A stretch of 64,000 nucleotides of DNA from JANQOH01 sp965201155 (GTDB lineage: Bacteria > Pseudomonadota > Alphaproteobacteria > UBA7887), in the NCBI GenBank assembly GCA_965201155.1, contig OZ241752.1, forward strand, positions 930,001 through 994,000. Reading direction: 5' to 3'. A model generated the notes under the pieces. That model was not told the origin of the DNA. It worked only from the letters and a program-made list of their open reading frames with translations, and searched no databases. Shown here in pieces: positions 44,673-54,546 of the stretch. Position numbers and translations under genes: made by a program. Numbering within the stretch: position 1 is the stretch's first letter; every line of letters begins with the position of its first letter.

Positions 44673-44700
44673 GCGCGCACAGGGAGGGACACGAAGTACA

Positions 44701-46344
<1,644 letters not shown>

Positions 46345-46384
46345 TCCGCCTTTACCCTTTATCCTCCAGCCTGTCCCTGGCTTT

Positions 46385-46416
46385 CCGGGCCGCGCCCAGC
46401 GCGGCCCGGCTTTTTT
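46385..46416 (+). terminator. Rho-independent terminator after groEL
   Basis: A perfect 11-bp GC stem (CCGGGCCGCGC/GCGCGGCCCGG) with a 3-nt loop is followed by C and six Ts. It lies 41 nt after the groEL stop. Confidence 0.9.
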
Positions 46417-46582
46417 GGCCCGGCGCCGGCCCGCAGGCCGAATCACATGGATTCCGCGTCCGACAGGCCGTCACGAGAAGCGCGCGACGCGAGTGTTTTT
46501 GTGTATGTTCCCCAATTGCGGAGCGTCTGCCGCGCAACGCTTCACGAACTGAAACCGAAAATCCGCATATCGAATTTTTCGC

Positions 46583-46611
46583 TTGGCGGCTTCATTTTTT
46601 TGTGATAGCCT
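46583..46611 (+). promoter_or_regulatory. Promoter of leader B
   Basis: TTGGCG (46583-46588), 17 nt, TAGCCT (46606-46611), then 5 nt to CAGAAC, where the leader homology begins. The spacing is identical to the promoter of leader A at 36063-36091, so the two predicted transcription starts coincide with the start of sequence conservation. Confidence 0.6.
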
Positions 46612-46616
46612 GATGC

Positions 46617-46743
46617 CAGAACTTCACGGGGCCTCTTCACGGGGCCTCTTCACGGGGCCTCTTCACGTATTAAGAGTAGAGGCCTCGTAAGAGGTCTCTC
46701 ACTGGAGGCTCCCCAACCGAATCATTATGGGGGTCCTCCATCA
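46617..46743 (+). promoter_or_regulatory. Structured 5' leader B (shared leader family)
   Basis: It begins CAGAAC and carries three 13-bp units TTCACGGGGCCTC plus TTCAC (46623-46666). A hairpin at 46679-46698 (8-bp stem, GTAA loop) follows. A second hairpin at 46704-46739 (GGAGG/CCTCC and CCCC/GGGG around a loop starting AACCG) comes last. The second stem ends 4 nt before the ATG and holds the only G-rich candidate ribosome-binding site (GGGGG, 46729-46733), suggesting translational control. Confidence 0.75.
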
Positions 46744-48192
46744 ATGACACTTCCAAGAAGCTCTCTCGCGGTTTTGATGGCCGCGCTTGTTGTGGCGGGC
46801 TGCAGCGATAGTGACAGCTCGCCCCCTATGACCATGGTTGAGCCGGAACCCGAACCGGAACCGGCGGTCCATAACCTGGAACTCCCGGCCGGCGATCTTG
46901 GCTCGCTTGCTGCCGGGACGTTGATGCTTGGCGCAGGCGATACCGCAGCGCGCGGCAATGTCGAGTTTTCATGCCCTGCCGGTGGAGATGCGTGCAGCAT
47001 CGAAGTCATGGACAGTGTCGGCACGCTGACAGCGCAGTCGACCGGCGGCATGGCGACGGCAATGATGGTCGAGATGCCGGAAGATCCGATGCCGGCGGTC
47101 CATATGCTGGAACTCCCGGCCGGCGACCTTGGCTCGCTTACCGCCGGAATGCTGATGCTTGGCGCAGGCGATACCGCAATCCGCGGCAATGTCGTGTTTT
47201 CGTGCCCGGCGGGTGCAGACCCGTGCAGCATTGAAGTCATGGACAGTGTCGGCACGCTGACAGCGCAGTCGACCGGCGGCATGGCGACGGCGAGCATGGT
47301 ACCGATGTATGGGTCTGACACGCCGGACCTTCAGACCTCCGATATTCTCAATATGGGACCGGACCTCAGTAATCTGAAACCGGACCGCACGCGCATGTCT
47401 CGCCAGGAGGGGTTTGCTGAAAGAATCAAGAAATCTGTCAACGGCCCTATCGGTGGAATCGTGGCGGAGATATCGGCGACCCCAGGGATTGGGATTTGGG
47501 GAAGTCGTGCGACCGACGTCACGGCAAGCTTTAATGACCAGGCGGGCCCCTACGGGGAGTGGGTGGAGTTTAATACAACGCCCCCACTCTCTGGCGGAAA
47601 TTCCCTTGTTGCCAAGGCGGAGGAAGCAAAGCAGCCTCAAGTCGGCGGATATGACGGCTACCGAGTTAGCGGGGAGTTCGTGAGGATGCCATTTTCTTCT
47701 GCTCTCACGTCCACAGATTGGAAGGGGTTCGCGTATGTCTATGGCAACAGCGCGACTGAGTTCGGCGTTTGGGCGCATACGATAAGGGAGCCTACTGTGC
47801 CTAGCCTAAATCGGCTCCACGTCGGGGTGTTCGGGAGGCTTATCGGGCCGGCAGGAACGGCGCCTGTGGGCGCTGCGGGCACGAGTGCTTCATACAGCGG
47901 CGGCGCTATCGGCCTGATAGCCGCAGAAGACATGAACTCGGTATGGACCGGCGAAGTCGAATTGGACGCGAACTTCGGGCCAACACCAACAATTGGAGGA
48001 ACAATCAGCGGTCCCAAGATCGGCAACATTCGGCTCATTGAAGCAGAAATCAACACGAGCTTCAAAGGCACGGCGACGATGGGTAATTCCACGGGCGCAT
48101 GGTCGGGGGAGTTTGGTGCAAACGGTGCACATATCGCTGGCATTCTCGGTGTAGGTCCGGTTATGGGCGGGTACGCGGCCCGCAAGCAGTAA
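46744..48192 (+). CDS. Lipoprotein with two internal repeats and TbpB-like C-terminal barrel
   Basis: A 482-residue protein. MTLPRSSLAVLMAALVVAGC is a lipoprotein signal (Cys20) parallel to that of the collagen-like gene. A Glu-Pro linker leads to two near-identical repeats of about 75 residues (residues ~40-115 and ~118-190), each with LELPAGDLGSL, LMLGAGDTA and FSCPAG...CSIEVMDSVGTL. The C-terminal half, with FGRLIGPAG, WTGEVELDANFG and FKGTATMG...GAWSGEFGANGAHIAGILG, resembles the beta-barrel of transferrin-binding-protein-like lipoproteins. It is probably surface exposed. A terminator follows at 48241. Confidence 0.8.
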   Translation: MTLPRSSLAVLMAALVVAGCSDSDSSPPMTMVEPEPEPEPAVHNLELPAGDLGSLAAGTLMLGAGDTAARGNVEFSCPAGGDACSIEVMDSVGTLTAQSTGGMATAMMVEMPEDPMPAVHMLELPAGDLGSLTAGMLMLGAGDTAIRGNVVFSCPAGADPCSIEVMDSVGTLTAQSTGGMATASMVPMYGSDTPDLQTSDILNMGPDLSNLKPDRTRMSRQEGFAERIKKSVNGPIGGIVAEISATPGIGIWGSRATDVTASFNDQAGPYGEWVEFNTTPPLSGGNSLVAKAEEAKQPQVGGYDGYRVSGEFVRMPFSSALTSTDWKGFAYVYGNSATEFGVWAHTIREPTVPSLNRLHVGVFGRLIGPAGTAPVGAAGTSASYSGGAIGLIAAEDMNSVWTGEVELDANFGPTPTIGGTISGPKIGNIRLIEAEINTSFKGTATMGNSTGAWSGEFGANGAHIAGILGVGPVMGGYAARKQ

Positions 48193-48240
48193 CCGCAGAA
48201 TTTTGCGTCCCCAGTTTAGCCCGTCTGTCGGACGCAAAGC

Positions 48241-48270
48241 GGGAAGAGCGGCTTGGCCGCTCTTCCCTTT
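48241..48270 (+). terminator. Rho-independent terminator after the repeat lipoprotein
   Basis: A perfect 12-bp stem (GGGAAGAGCGGC/GCCGCTCTTCCC) with a 3-nt loop is followed by TTTCTC. It lies 48 nt after the stop codon. Confidence 0.85.
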
Positions 48271-48375
48271 CTCACGTCATCCACCACCCCATGGACCTTG
48301 AACTCGGACACGCCCTTGCTTGCACTGCAAGCACGAGTAACCTGGATGGTGTCGGAGTATCAAGGGAACAGGCCC

Positions 48376-48621
48376 ATGGCGAGCATCACCATCCGCAATA
48401 TCGATGCCGAGGTAAAGACGCGGCTCCGAGTGCGCGCCGCCGAGCATAGTCGCTCGATGGAAGAAGAAACGCGTATCATCCTCCGCGAGGCCGTGAGCGA
48501 TGGAAAGGCCGGCCCCCGGGATCTGGCGAAGTTCACCCGTGAATGCTTCGCGCCTCTCGGCGGCATCGACCTGGAGCTACCGCCGCGCGGCCCGATGCGC
48601 GAGCCGCCCGACTTCTCCTGA
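48376..48621 (+). CDS. FitA-like ribbon-helix-helix antitoxin
   Basis: An 81-residue antitoxin. MASITIRNIDAEVKTRLRVR is the ribbon-helix-helix DNA-binding strand/helix and SRSMEEETRIILREAV is typical of FitA/VapB. The acidic/Pro C-terminus should wrap the toxin. An AAGGGA site precedes the ATG. The partner toxin immediately downstream is decayed, so this is an orphan antitoxin. Confidence 0.85.
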   Translation: MASITIRNIDAEVKTRLRVRAAEHSRSMEEETRIILREAVSDGKAGPRDLAKFTRECFAPLGGIDLELPPRGPMREPPDFS

Positions 48622-48630
48622 GCGGCCTGT

Positions 48631-48747
48631 ATGTACATCCGTGACACGAAAGCCGCGTCCGAACTCATGCACGCCGACCGGATATCCGCCGCGCGCGCGG
48701 ATTGCGGAGCACGATACGCAGGAATTGTATCTGGCAGCGGCGGATGA
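48631..48747 (+). pseudogene. FitB/VapC-like PIN toxin remnant
   Basis: MYIRDTKAASELMHADR resembles the PIN-domain start MYxLDTNVxSELMRxD, but the Asn after DT is Lys. After a frameshift the neighbouring frame continues IAEHDTQELYLAA, which fits the next FitB segment. The rest of the PIN domain is absent. It starts 9 nt after the antitoxin gene, in normal toxin position. Confidence 0.7.
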
Positions 48748-49323
48748 GCAGCGCAGTCCAAGCCTTCACCCGGCGGCCAAAGTGCCTGACAATCCAGTGT
48801 CGAAGGATTAAATCCTGCCTTGGATGAGCAGGCGCCGGAGCACCCCGAGTCGGCATCACGCTGGCAGCATCCGGAGCGATGTGTCCCAGGGGCCGGGGGC
48901 TCATCTACCCCAGCACCGGTGCAAAATCCAAAGCTGGGGTTCGTTCGGGGCCGCGGCGTGAAGGCCGGAAACAACGGTAAGGCCGGCGTCAGAAGTTTCC
49001 CCTGTTCGTTTCTTGATGAGATTCCCGATCAGCCTGTGAGCGTAAGAAGGCTGGGTGTTGCCGTAGCGGTTGGCTCCAGCGCCGTGAAAAAGACGCTGGT
49101 GGCGCAATCAGCCAGTTGTAAACTGGCACATTTCGAGTGGTCTTCCACTTCGATCCCGTCTATGTCGAGAACCGGCCAGTTCCTATTTCACTGCATCGTG
49201 GCCGTCAGGCTGACCGGCGGCACGACAGATTTTGCTCATCGCGCCCGACTCAACCCTGTAACCCTCGCAACCGGCGACCACGGCAACGGCCCCATCAACC
49301 ATCACCCACCGGACAAGGACTTC
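48748..49323. other. 576-bp stretch without a recognisable gene
   Basis: Apart from the tail of the toxin remnant (frameshifted IAEHDTQELYLAA, before ~48770), I see no conserved domain on either strand. The long open frames here run antisense to the downstream ATPase and lack plausible starts. It is probably decayed accessory DNA. Confidence 0.5.
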
Positions 49324-50583
49324 TCAGGCTCGCCAGAGCATCTTGACCGGCATGGCAAACAGGCCGGGGGCTGTTTGGTGAATGCGCTCGCCATCGTGAA
49401 GGACGATGCCGCACGCGAACCTGTCTTCCACGGCCTCCTTCAGGCGCCGCAGTCCCTGGAAGTCTCCGGGGTGTGCCGTCGCCCTCGCCTTGACTTCGAT
49501 CCCGACAATCATCTCAGGGGAACGCTCCAGAACCAGATCGACCTCAACGCCGTCCTTGTCGCGATAGTGGCTGACGGTCATGATTTCACCCGACAGCGCA
49601 ATGGCCTTGGCGATCTCCCCGTGCACGAAACTCTCCAGAAGCGGCCCGAGCTGTTGGCGGTTTCGCGCGATGTTCGAAGCATCCGTACGCAAGAGCGCCG
49701 CGAGCAGGCCGGAATCCATGAACTGAAGCTTTGGCGTCCTGACCAGCCGCTTCAACCGGTTATTGTGCCATGCGCGAACACGACGGATCAGGAACATGCG
49801 CTCCAGCAACACCAGCCATCGGTCGACAGTCTTGCCATCGACGCCGAGGCGCGCGCCAAGCCCGGACATGTTGAGCAACTGGCCTGCCGATACGGCCGCA
49901 TGGTCGATCAGGCGGGCCAGTTCGTCGCGCTTTCCGACAGACGCGATATCGGAGACATCGCGTTCCACGAGCGCCTGCACATAGGCCCGCAGCCACGAAC
50001 GGCGCCGCGCCGGTGCGGTACGGGCAAGCGCCGGCGGATAACCGCCGGCAACGATCCGTTCGATCAGATCGGCCGTCGGTCCCGTCTCTTCGACGGACGG
50101 AAAGTCGCCGGCGAAGGCCCGGTCGAGAAATCGCGGCGGAGCGCCGCCGGCGATTTCGGCCTGGGAGAACGGCAGGAGCTCGACGGCCTCGACGCGCCCC
50201 GCCAGGGAATCCGGAGAAATCGTTCCCTTGAACAGATCGACCGACCCGGTGATCAGATAGCGTCCGGGGTCCGGGCGTTCATCGACATCCTTCTTGAGCG
50301 CCAGGATGAGGTCGGGTGCGCGCTGGATTTCGTCTATCGCCGCACGTCCCAGTCCTCGGACGAAGCCCGTGGGATCGTCCCGGGCAAACCGCCTGAACTG
50401 GTCGTCGTCCAGCGAGACGAAGGTGCGGCCGTCATCATCGGCGATGCGGCGGGCCAGCGTTGTCTTGCCCGACTGGCGCGGGCCTGTGATGGCGGCGATG
50501 CGAGTGTCCGTCAAAGCCAGCCGGACGAGCGCCTCGGCGTGACGCGCCACGAAGGTGTCGGCAGAAGGCGTCCAGTTTGGCAT
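49324..50583 (-). CDS. P-loop ATPase with DUF4143 domain
   Basis: A 419-residue protein of the widespread AAA_14/DUF4143 family. Walker A is GPRQSGKTTLARRIA (residues ~34-48), Walker B/sensor RAAIDEIQRAPDL and GRYLITGSVDL. The C-terminal DUF4143 region contains FMDSGLLAALL and a PD-(D/E)xK-like HYRDKDGVEVDLVLE...IGIEVKA, where Asp, Glu and Lys are conserved. A nuclease-like C-terminus is plausible from that motif. The biological role is unsettled. It lies between two decayed toxin-antitoxin loci. Confidence 0.88.
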   Translation of the reverse strand: MPNWTPSADTFVARHAEALVRLALTDTRIAAITGPRQSGKTTLARRIADDDGRTFVSLDDDQFRRFARDDPTGFVRGLGRAAIDEIQRAPDLILALKKDVDERPDPGRYLITGSVDLFKGTISPDSLAGRVEAVELLPFSQAEIAGGAPPRFLDRAFAGDFPSVEETGPTADLIERIVAGGYPPALARTAPARRRSWLRAYVQALVERDVSDIASVGKRDELARLIDHAAVSAGQLLNMSGLGARLGVDGKTVDRWLVLLERMFLIRRVRAWHNNRLKRLVRTPKLQFMDSGLLAALLRTDASNIARNRQQLGPLLESFVHGEIAKAIALSGEIMTVSHYRDKDGVEVDLVLERSPEMIVGIEVKARATAHPGDFQGLRRLKEAVEDRFACGIVLHDGERIHQTAPGLFAMPVKMLWRA

Positions 50584-50854
50584 GGGATACCGTCTGATTC
50601 GGAATCATTGTCTGTCCAATCCGGAATATAGCCCCGTACCGTCCGGGAGTCACATCGGAATCCATCAGCTTCGGCACGCGAGTGCGGATCATCCCGCGTG
50701 CCGAAGATTGTCAGACTGGAGTAGCAATCGGTCGGCTCGAGGGGCAGCGTGCATGCGGCGCGCAGCGGGCCGACAAGTCGATGCTGAACTCCAGTCGAGC
50801 TAGGCCCTCCCTTCGCTCCGCGCCGACGGCTTCCCTCGTCTCATCCTGCCCGTC

Positions 50855-50968
50855 TCATCCTGATTGCCCCGCGAGTCTCTGGTTGATTGTCGTGCCGCAG
50901 CGGCCAACACGCGGCTCCGGAACCTTGCGCAGCGGCTGTGACACCGCATTGGTGTCTACCAGAACCAT
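50855..50968 (-). pseudogene. VapC/FitB-like toxin remnant
   Basis: MVLVDTNAVSQPLRKVPEPRV matches the start of a PIN-domain toxin (DTNxxS...R..PDPRV). The frame stops after 37 residues and the rest is missing. Its ATG overlaps the end of the antitoxin frame, the normal arrangement of these modules. Confidence 0.7.
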
Positions 50969-51163
50969 TCGAGATCAACTCGCCGATCTTGAGCGCCGTC
51001 ACGCTGCGCGAAGCCCGCGAACTCCTCGTCGGTCAACTCGGCGCGGCGGCCGACAGCGGTCAGCAGCGTCCCCAACGCGGCGCGCCCTTCCGGCAAAACC
51101 GTCTCCTTCAGTATGGCGCGCACCTCTGCCTCGGTGCTGCGGCCTCTCAGGGCGGCCCGCCGC
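50956..51163 (-). pseudogene. FitA-like antitoxin remnant (5' end lost)
   Basis: The frame GRSTEAEVRAILKETVLPEG, then LTDEEFAGFAQRDGAQDRRVDLEWFW and stop, matches the middle and C-terminus of a FitA-like antitoxin. The ribbon-helix-helix start is missing where an ISAs1 remnant begins at about 51164. The stop lies just after the toxin ATG, so the pair was a normal overlapping module. Confidence 0.72.
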
Positions 51164-51509
51164 GGCGATTACCTCCTGGCGCTGAAACGCAATCAGGGAG
51201 CGCTGCATGGTGATATCACATTGTTTCTCGACAGTCCCGAAGGTGAGGCGTTTTTTGCACGTGGTGCGCGCACTGGTCGACGGAGAACAGCCTGCATTGG
51301 GTTCTCAATGTGTCGATGAATGAGGACCAGCAACGCAACCGCAAGAGACACTCGCAGTCCCACAGAACCTTGCGCTGATGCGGCGCTTGGCACTCGATAT
51401 CGCCCGTCATGAGCCAGCCAAAGATGCCGTGCGCGGAAAGCTCAAACGCGCTGCCTGGAACGGTAATTTCCTGCTCGACATGATCCGCGCCGCAACAAAA
51501 CACACATAA
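51164..51509 (+). pseudogene. ISAs1-family transposase remnant
   Basis: GDYLLALKRNQGALHGD and LFLDSPEGE, then after a deletion and frameshifts NVSMNEDQQRNRK and LALMRRLALDIARHEPAKDA...AATKHT, match the C-terminal half of the intact transposase at 22283-23395, on the opposite strand. The stop codon at 51507-51509 directly abuts IS5 copy 3. Confidence 0.85.
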
Positions 51510-52792
51510 GGGAGGCTCTCGTAATTTGATTTTTTGTTTTCCTTGGTTGATTTGTCGGTTTTGTGGGGATGAAACAGTCCGTGGCACTACGGATCAGGTG
51601 GGGAAAACGGTTCCCGACAGCGGTTGGAGAGCCTGAAACGGTTCACAGGGCACATAGGCCCCCGTGTTCGGCATTCTATTGAACCCTGTCGCAGCAGAGG
51701 GGCCGGTGGTTCGCCCGCAGCCAGGCAAGCCGACGCAGGTTGTACACCAGGTTCATCATGCCGATCTTGAAGCGTGCCCGGACCATGCCGATAGTCCTGA
51801 CCCGCTTGCCGCCCATCGCTTCGTGTTGAGCAAAGACATGTTCGACGACCGCGCGCACCTTCGAACGCTTGCGGTTGGCTTCCTGGGAGCGCACAGGCAA
51901 GGGGCGGTTGCGATGCCCCTTGCGGTGAATGTGGCTGCGCCAGCCTCGTTCGGCCAGCAACCGCCTCATGGTGGCGACTGCTGTAGGCACTGTCGGCCCA
52001 GACGGCGCCACTGGTATTCGTCTCATCAAGCACCTGTTCGAACATCTTGCTGTCGTGACACGCCGCATCGCTCGCCTCCCAGCGACGGACAAGACGATAC
52101 GCACGGTCCACGCTGATGTGGTTCTTGTATCCGTAATGGGTTTCATTTCTCTTGCGCGTCCAGCGTGCGTCGGTGTCCTTGTGACGGCGCTTCTTCTGCG
52201 ACCATTCGGACGGAACCTTCCCCGCCTTCACCTGTGCGTTCTCGTCGCGGCTGTTGCGTTGACGCGGCGCCTTCACAAAGCTCGCATCCACGATCTGTCC
52301 CCTGCGCGCCACATAGCCCTGGCCCTCGATCTGCGAGGACAGTTCCGAAAACAGGCTGTCAAACGCCTCCGCGAGTTTCAGGTTCTCCCGAAACCGCCAG
52401 ATGGTCTTTGCATCGGGCACCGTATCCTCGGGATGCAGCCCCAGGAACCGGGCGAACGAATAGCGGTCGCGGATCTGGAACTCCGTCTGGTCGTCGCTCA
52501 GGTTGTACATTTGCTGCAAGACCAGAACCCGGAACATGAGAACCCGGTCGTATTCCCTGCGACCGGCATTGCTCTTGCGCGGCTTCGACAGTGCCGCGTC
52601 CAGCGCCGGGCGAAACCCTTCCCAGTTCACAGAACCGGACAGCTTCGCCAACGGATCGCCCAATCCGTCAAGCTTGGCAAACCGCTCTTCAAGATCGAAA
52701 AAACCCGGCATGCCCATCAAATCCGCCTCCCGAGACAACAACCCAGATTATACAACATAAATGAGAAAAGTGGGCGATTTTGAGAGCCTCCC
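51510..52792 (-). mobile_element. IS5-family insertion sequence, copy 3 (defective)
   Basis: Same length (1,283 bp) and same GGGAGGCTCTC ends as copies 1 and 2. Flanks are ATAA on the left and TTAT on the right, so there is no direct target duplication. It joins an ISAs1 remnant to a truncated restriction gene, which suggests a deletion or recombination after insertion. Confidence 0.9.
51676..52717 (-). pseudogene. IS5-family transposase, frameshifted (copy 3)
   Basis: The first ~250 residues match copies 1 and 2. An extra C at about 51961 shifts the frame after SSRHHEA, so the catalytic Glu region is read out of frame. The product would lack a functional C-terminus. Confidence 0.88.
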
Positions 52793-53645
52793 TTATGGCG
52801 GGGGTAATACCCAACCGGCAACCGCAGTTCTCTGCGCACTGATGGAGGAAGACCATCCCGGAGAGGCGCCGGACCGCAGCCGCCTGACCATCGAACATGT
52901 GATGCCGCAGAAACTCACTGACGAGTGGAGGCAGGAATTCAGCGACGAGGCCGAGCACGTGCACCAGCAATACCGCCACCGGCTCGCGAATCTCACCTTG
53001 AGCGGCGACAGCACCAACACCCGACTTGGCGCGCAGGCTTTCGCGGCAAAGCGGGAAATCTACCGCAACAGTTCGGTCGGCATGACGTGGCAGATTGCCG
53101 AGGAAAGCTGTTGGAACGAAGCCGCGATGGACAGGCGGACGGAACACCTCGCTGGCCGGGCCCTCGCGCACTGGCCATGGTCCGACGAAATGACGCCTCG
53201 CGATGCCGAACAGGCTGACGCGGCGGCGTTAAGGCGGCGAACTGAAAATTTCTGGCAATTCTTCAAGAGGCAAACCGGCGGGCTCCCGGGCCAGAAAGAC
53301 AATTGGCGCGGAGGAACCCAATGGACCGCGCCGTGTAATGATTTCGGCGATTGCATCGGAATATACGTCGGAAACCGCGATCGCGTGTGGCTCTATATCT
53401 GGGTTGGAAGCGCAGGGCCATCAGGTGCCGCGTCACGAATATCGCGCTACTTGCGAACCATATCCGAGCGCATGGCGGATCAAGTCATATCCGGTAATCT
53501 GGAACAAAGGCGCGAGAATGGCAGAACCCTGCAGGTGGAGCGGCAATGGGACCGCGACGACGAGGAAGCATGGCCGGAAATCGTGCAGTGGATACAGGAT
53601 CAACACGATCGGCTGCGGGACATCGCCCTGGAACTACACCAATAG
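52793..53645 (+). pseudogene. GmrSD-like restriction enzyme, C-terminal fragment (DUF1524 HNH domain)
   Basis: About 283 residues remain after the IS5 end. RLTIEHVMPQKLTDEW is the DUF1524 His-containing nuclease motif, followed by HRLANLTLSGDSTNTRLG (the conserved Asn segment) and FAAKREIYRNSS, as in GmrSD-type (DUF262-DUF1524) modification-dependent restriction enzymes. A further C-terminal region (FWQFFKRQTGG...NRDRVWLYIWVG) may be a DUF4268-like domain. The N-terminal DUF262 half is missing and is not found on the other side of the IS. Presumably inactive. Confidence 0.8.
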
Positions 53646-53710
53646 TGCCTGCGGACAGAACTCATGACCGCAGGATGACCGGCACGTAGCGCGCGCCGCC
53701 GCCGCCGCGA

Positions 53711-54541
53711 CTATGCCTGCGGCGGGTCGGAGCGTTCGGAAAGACTGGTAAAGGGCTGCGCCAGCAATGCAAAAAACCCCAGATGTGCGGGATCGCGCCA
53801 GCGCGCAAGGCCGATGCTCATCCCGTCATGACCGGCCGCAGGCTGCGCGCGATATGTTCCGAAAAGCCTGTCCCACCACGGCAGATTGAAGCCGAAATTG
53901 CTGTCGGTTTCATGCGGAACCACCGAATGATGCACCCGGTGCATGTCCGGCGTCACGAGGAAAAGACGCAGCACGCGGTCCACCCGCGCCGGCAGCGCGA
54001 TATTGCTGTGATTGAACATTGCCGTCCCGTTCAGCACGATCTCGAACAGGACCACCAGAGCCGCCGGCGCACCCAGCGCCGCCACCACCGTCATCTTCCA
54101 CCCCATGGAAAACAATATCTCGCCCACATGAAACCGCGCGCCCGTCGTCACATCAATGTCGAGGTCGCAATGATGCATACGGTGGAAACGCCACAGGCCC
54201 GGCGCCGCATGCAGCAGCACATGCTGCAGATAAACCGCCAGGTCCAGCAGCGCGAACGCGACCAGCGCCTCCAGCCAGAACGGCCAGTCAAGCCAGTTGA
54301 ACAGTCCGAAGCCACTCTCCGCGGCGGCAATCGCCACCCCCACCGCACCCGCCGCGAATGCCAGCCTCAGCGCCACCGTGTTGAGCGCCGTTATGGCGAT
54401 ATTCACCGCCCAGCGCCGCGCCTTGCGGTCGCGCAGGACACGCTTCGGAGAAAACACTTCCGCCAGCGCAGCAGCAGCGAAGATTCCGGCAAACGCTCCC
54501 AGCCGCAGCGTCGGCTCGTGGGTCAGGATGAATGCTTCCAT
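53711..54541 (-). CDS. Sterol desaturase / fatty acid hydroxylase family protein
   Basis: A 276-residue integral membrane di-iron oxygenase. The eight-histidine pattern is visible: QHVLLHAAP, RFHRMHH, NHSNIALP and DMHRVHHS. Four to five hydrophobic segments surround it. Such enzymes hydroxylate or desaturate lipids in the inner membrane; the substrate is unknown. It sits 5 nt beyond the stop of the downstream helicase on the same strand. Confidence 0.9.
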   Translation of the reverse strand: MEAFILTHEPTLRLGAFAGIFAAAALAEVFSPKRVLRDRKARRWAVNIAITALNTVALRLAFAAGAVGVAIAAAESGFGLFNWLDWPFWLEALVAFALLDLAVYLQHVLLHAAPGLWRFHRMHHCDLDIDVTTGARFHVGEILFSMGWKMTVVAALGAPAALVVLFEIVLNGTAMFNHSNIALPARVDRVLRLFLVTPDMHRVHHSVVPHETDSNFGFNLPWWDRLFGTYRAQPAAGHDGMSIGLARWRDPAHLGFFALLAQPFTSLSERSDPPQA

Positions 54542-54546
54542 GGCCC

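Noticed and set aside
46623..46666. Tandem 13-bp repeats as a CRISPR-like array
   Set aside because: The units are directly adjacent with no spacers, are far too short, and recur in a gene leader.
53646..53710. Possible small RNA between the restriction fragment and the desaturase gene
   Set aside because: Only 65 bp, with no promoter or terminator-like hairpin.
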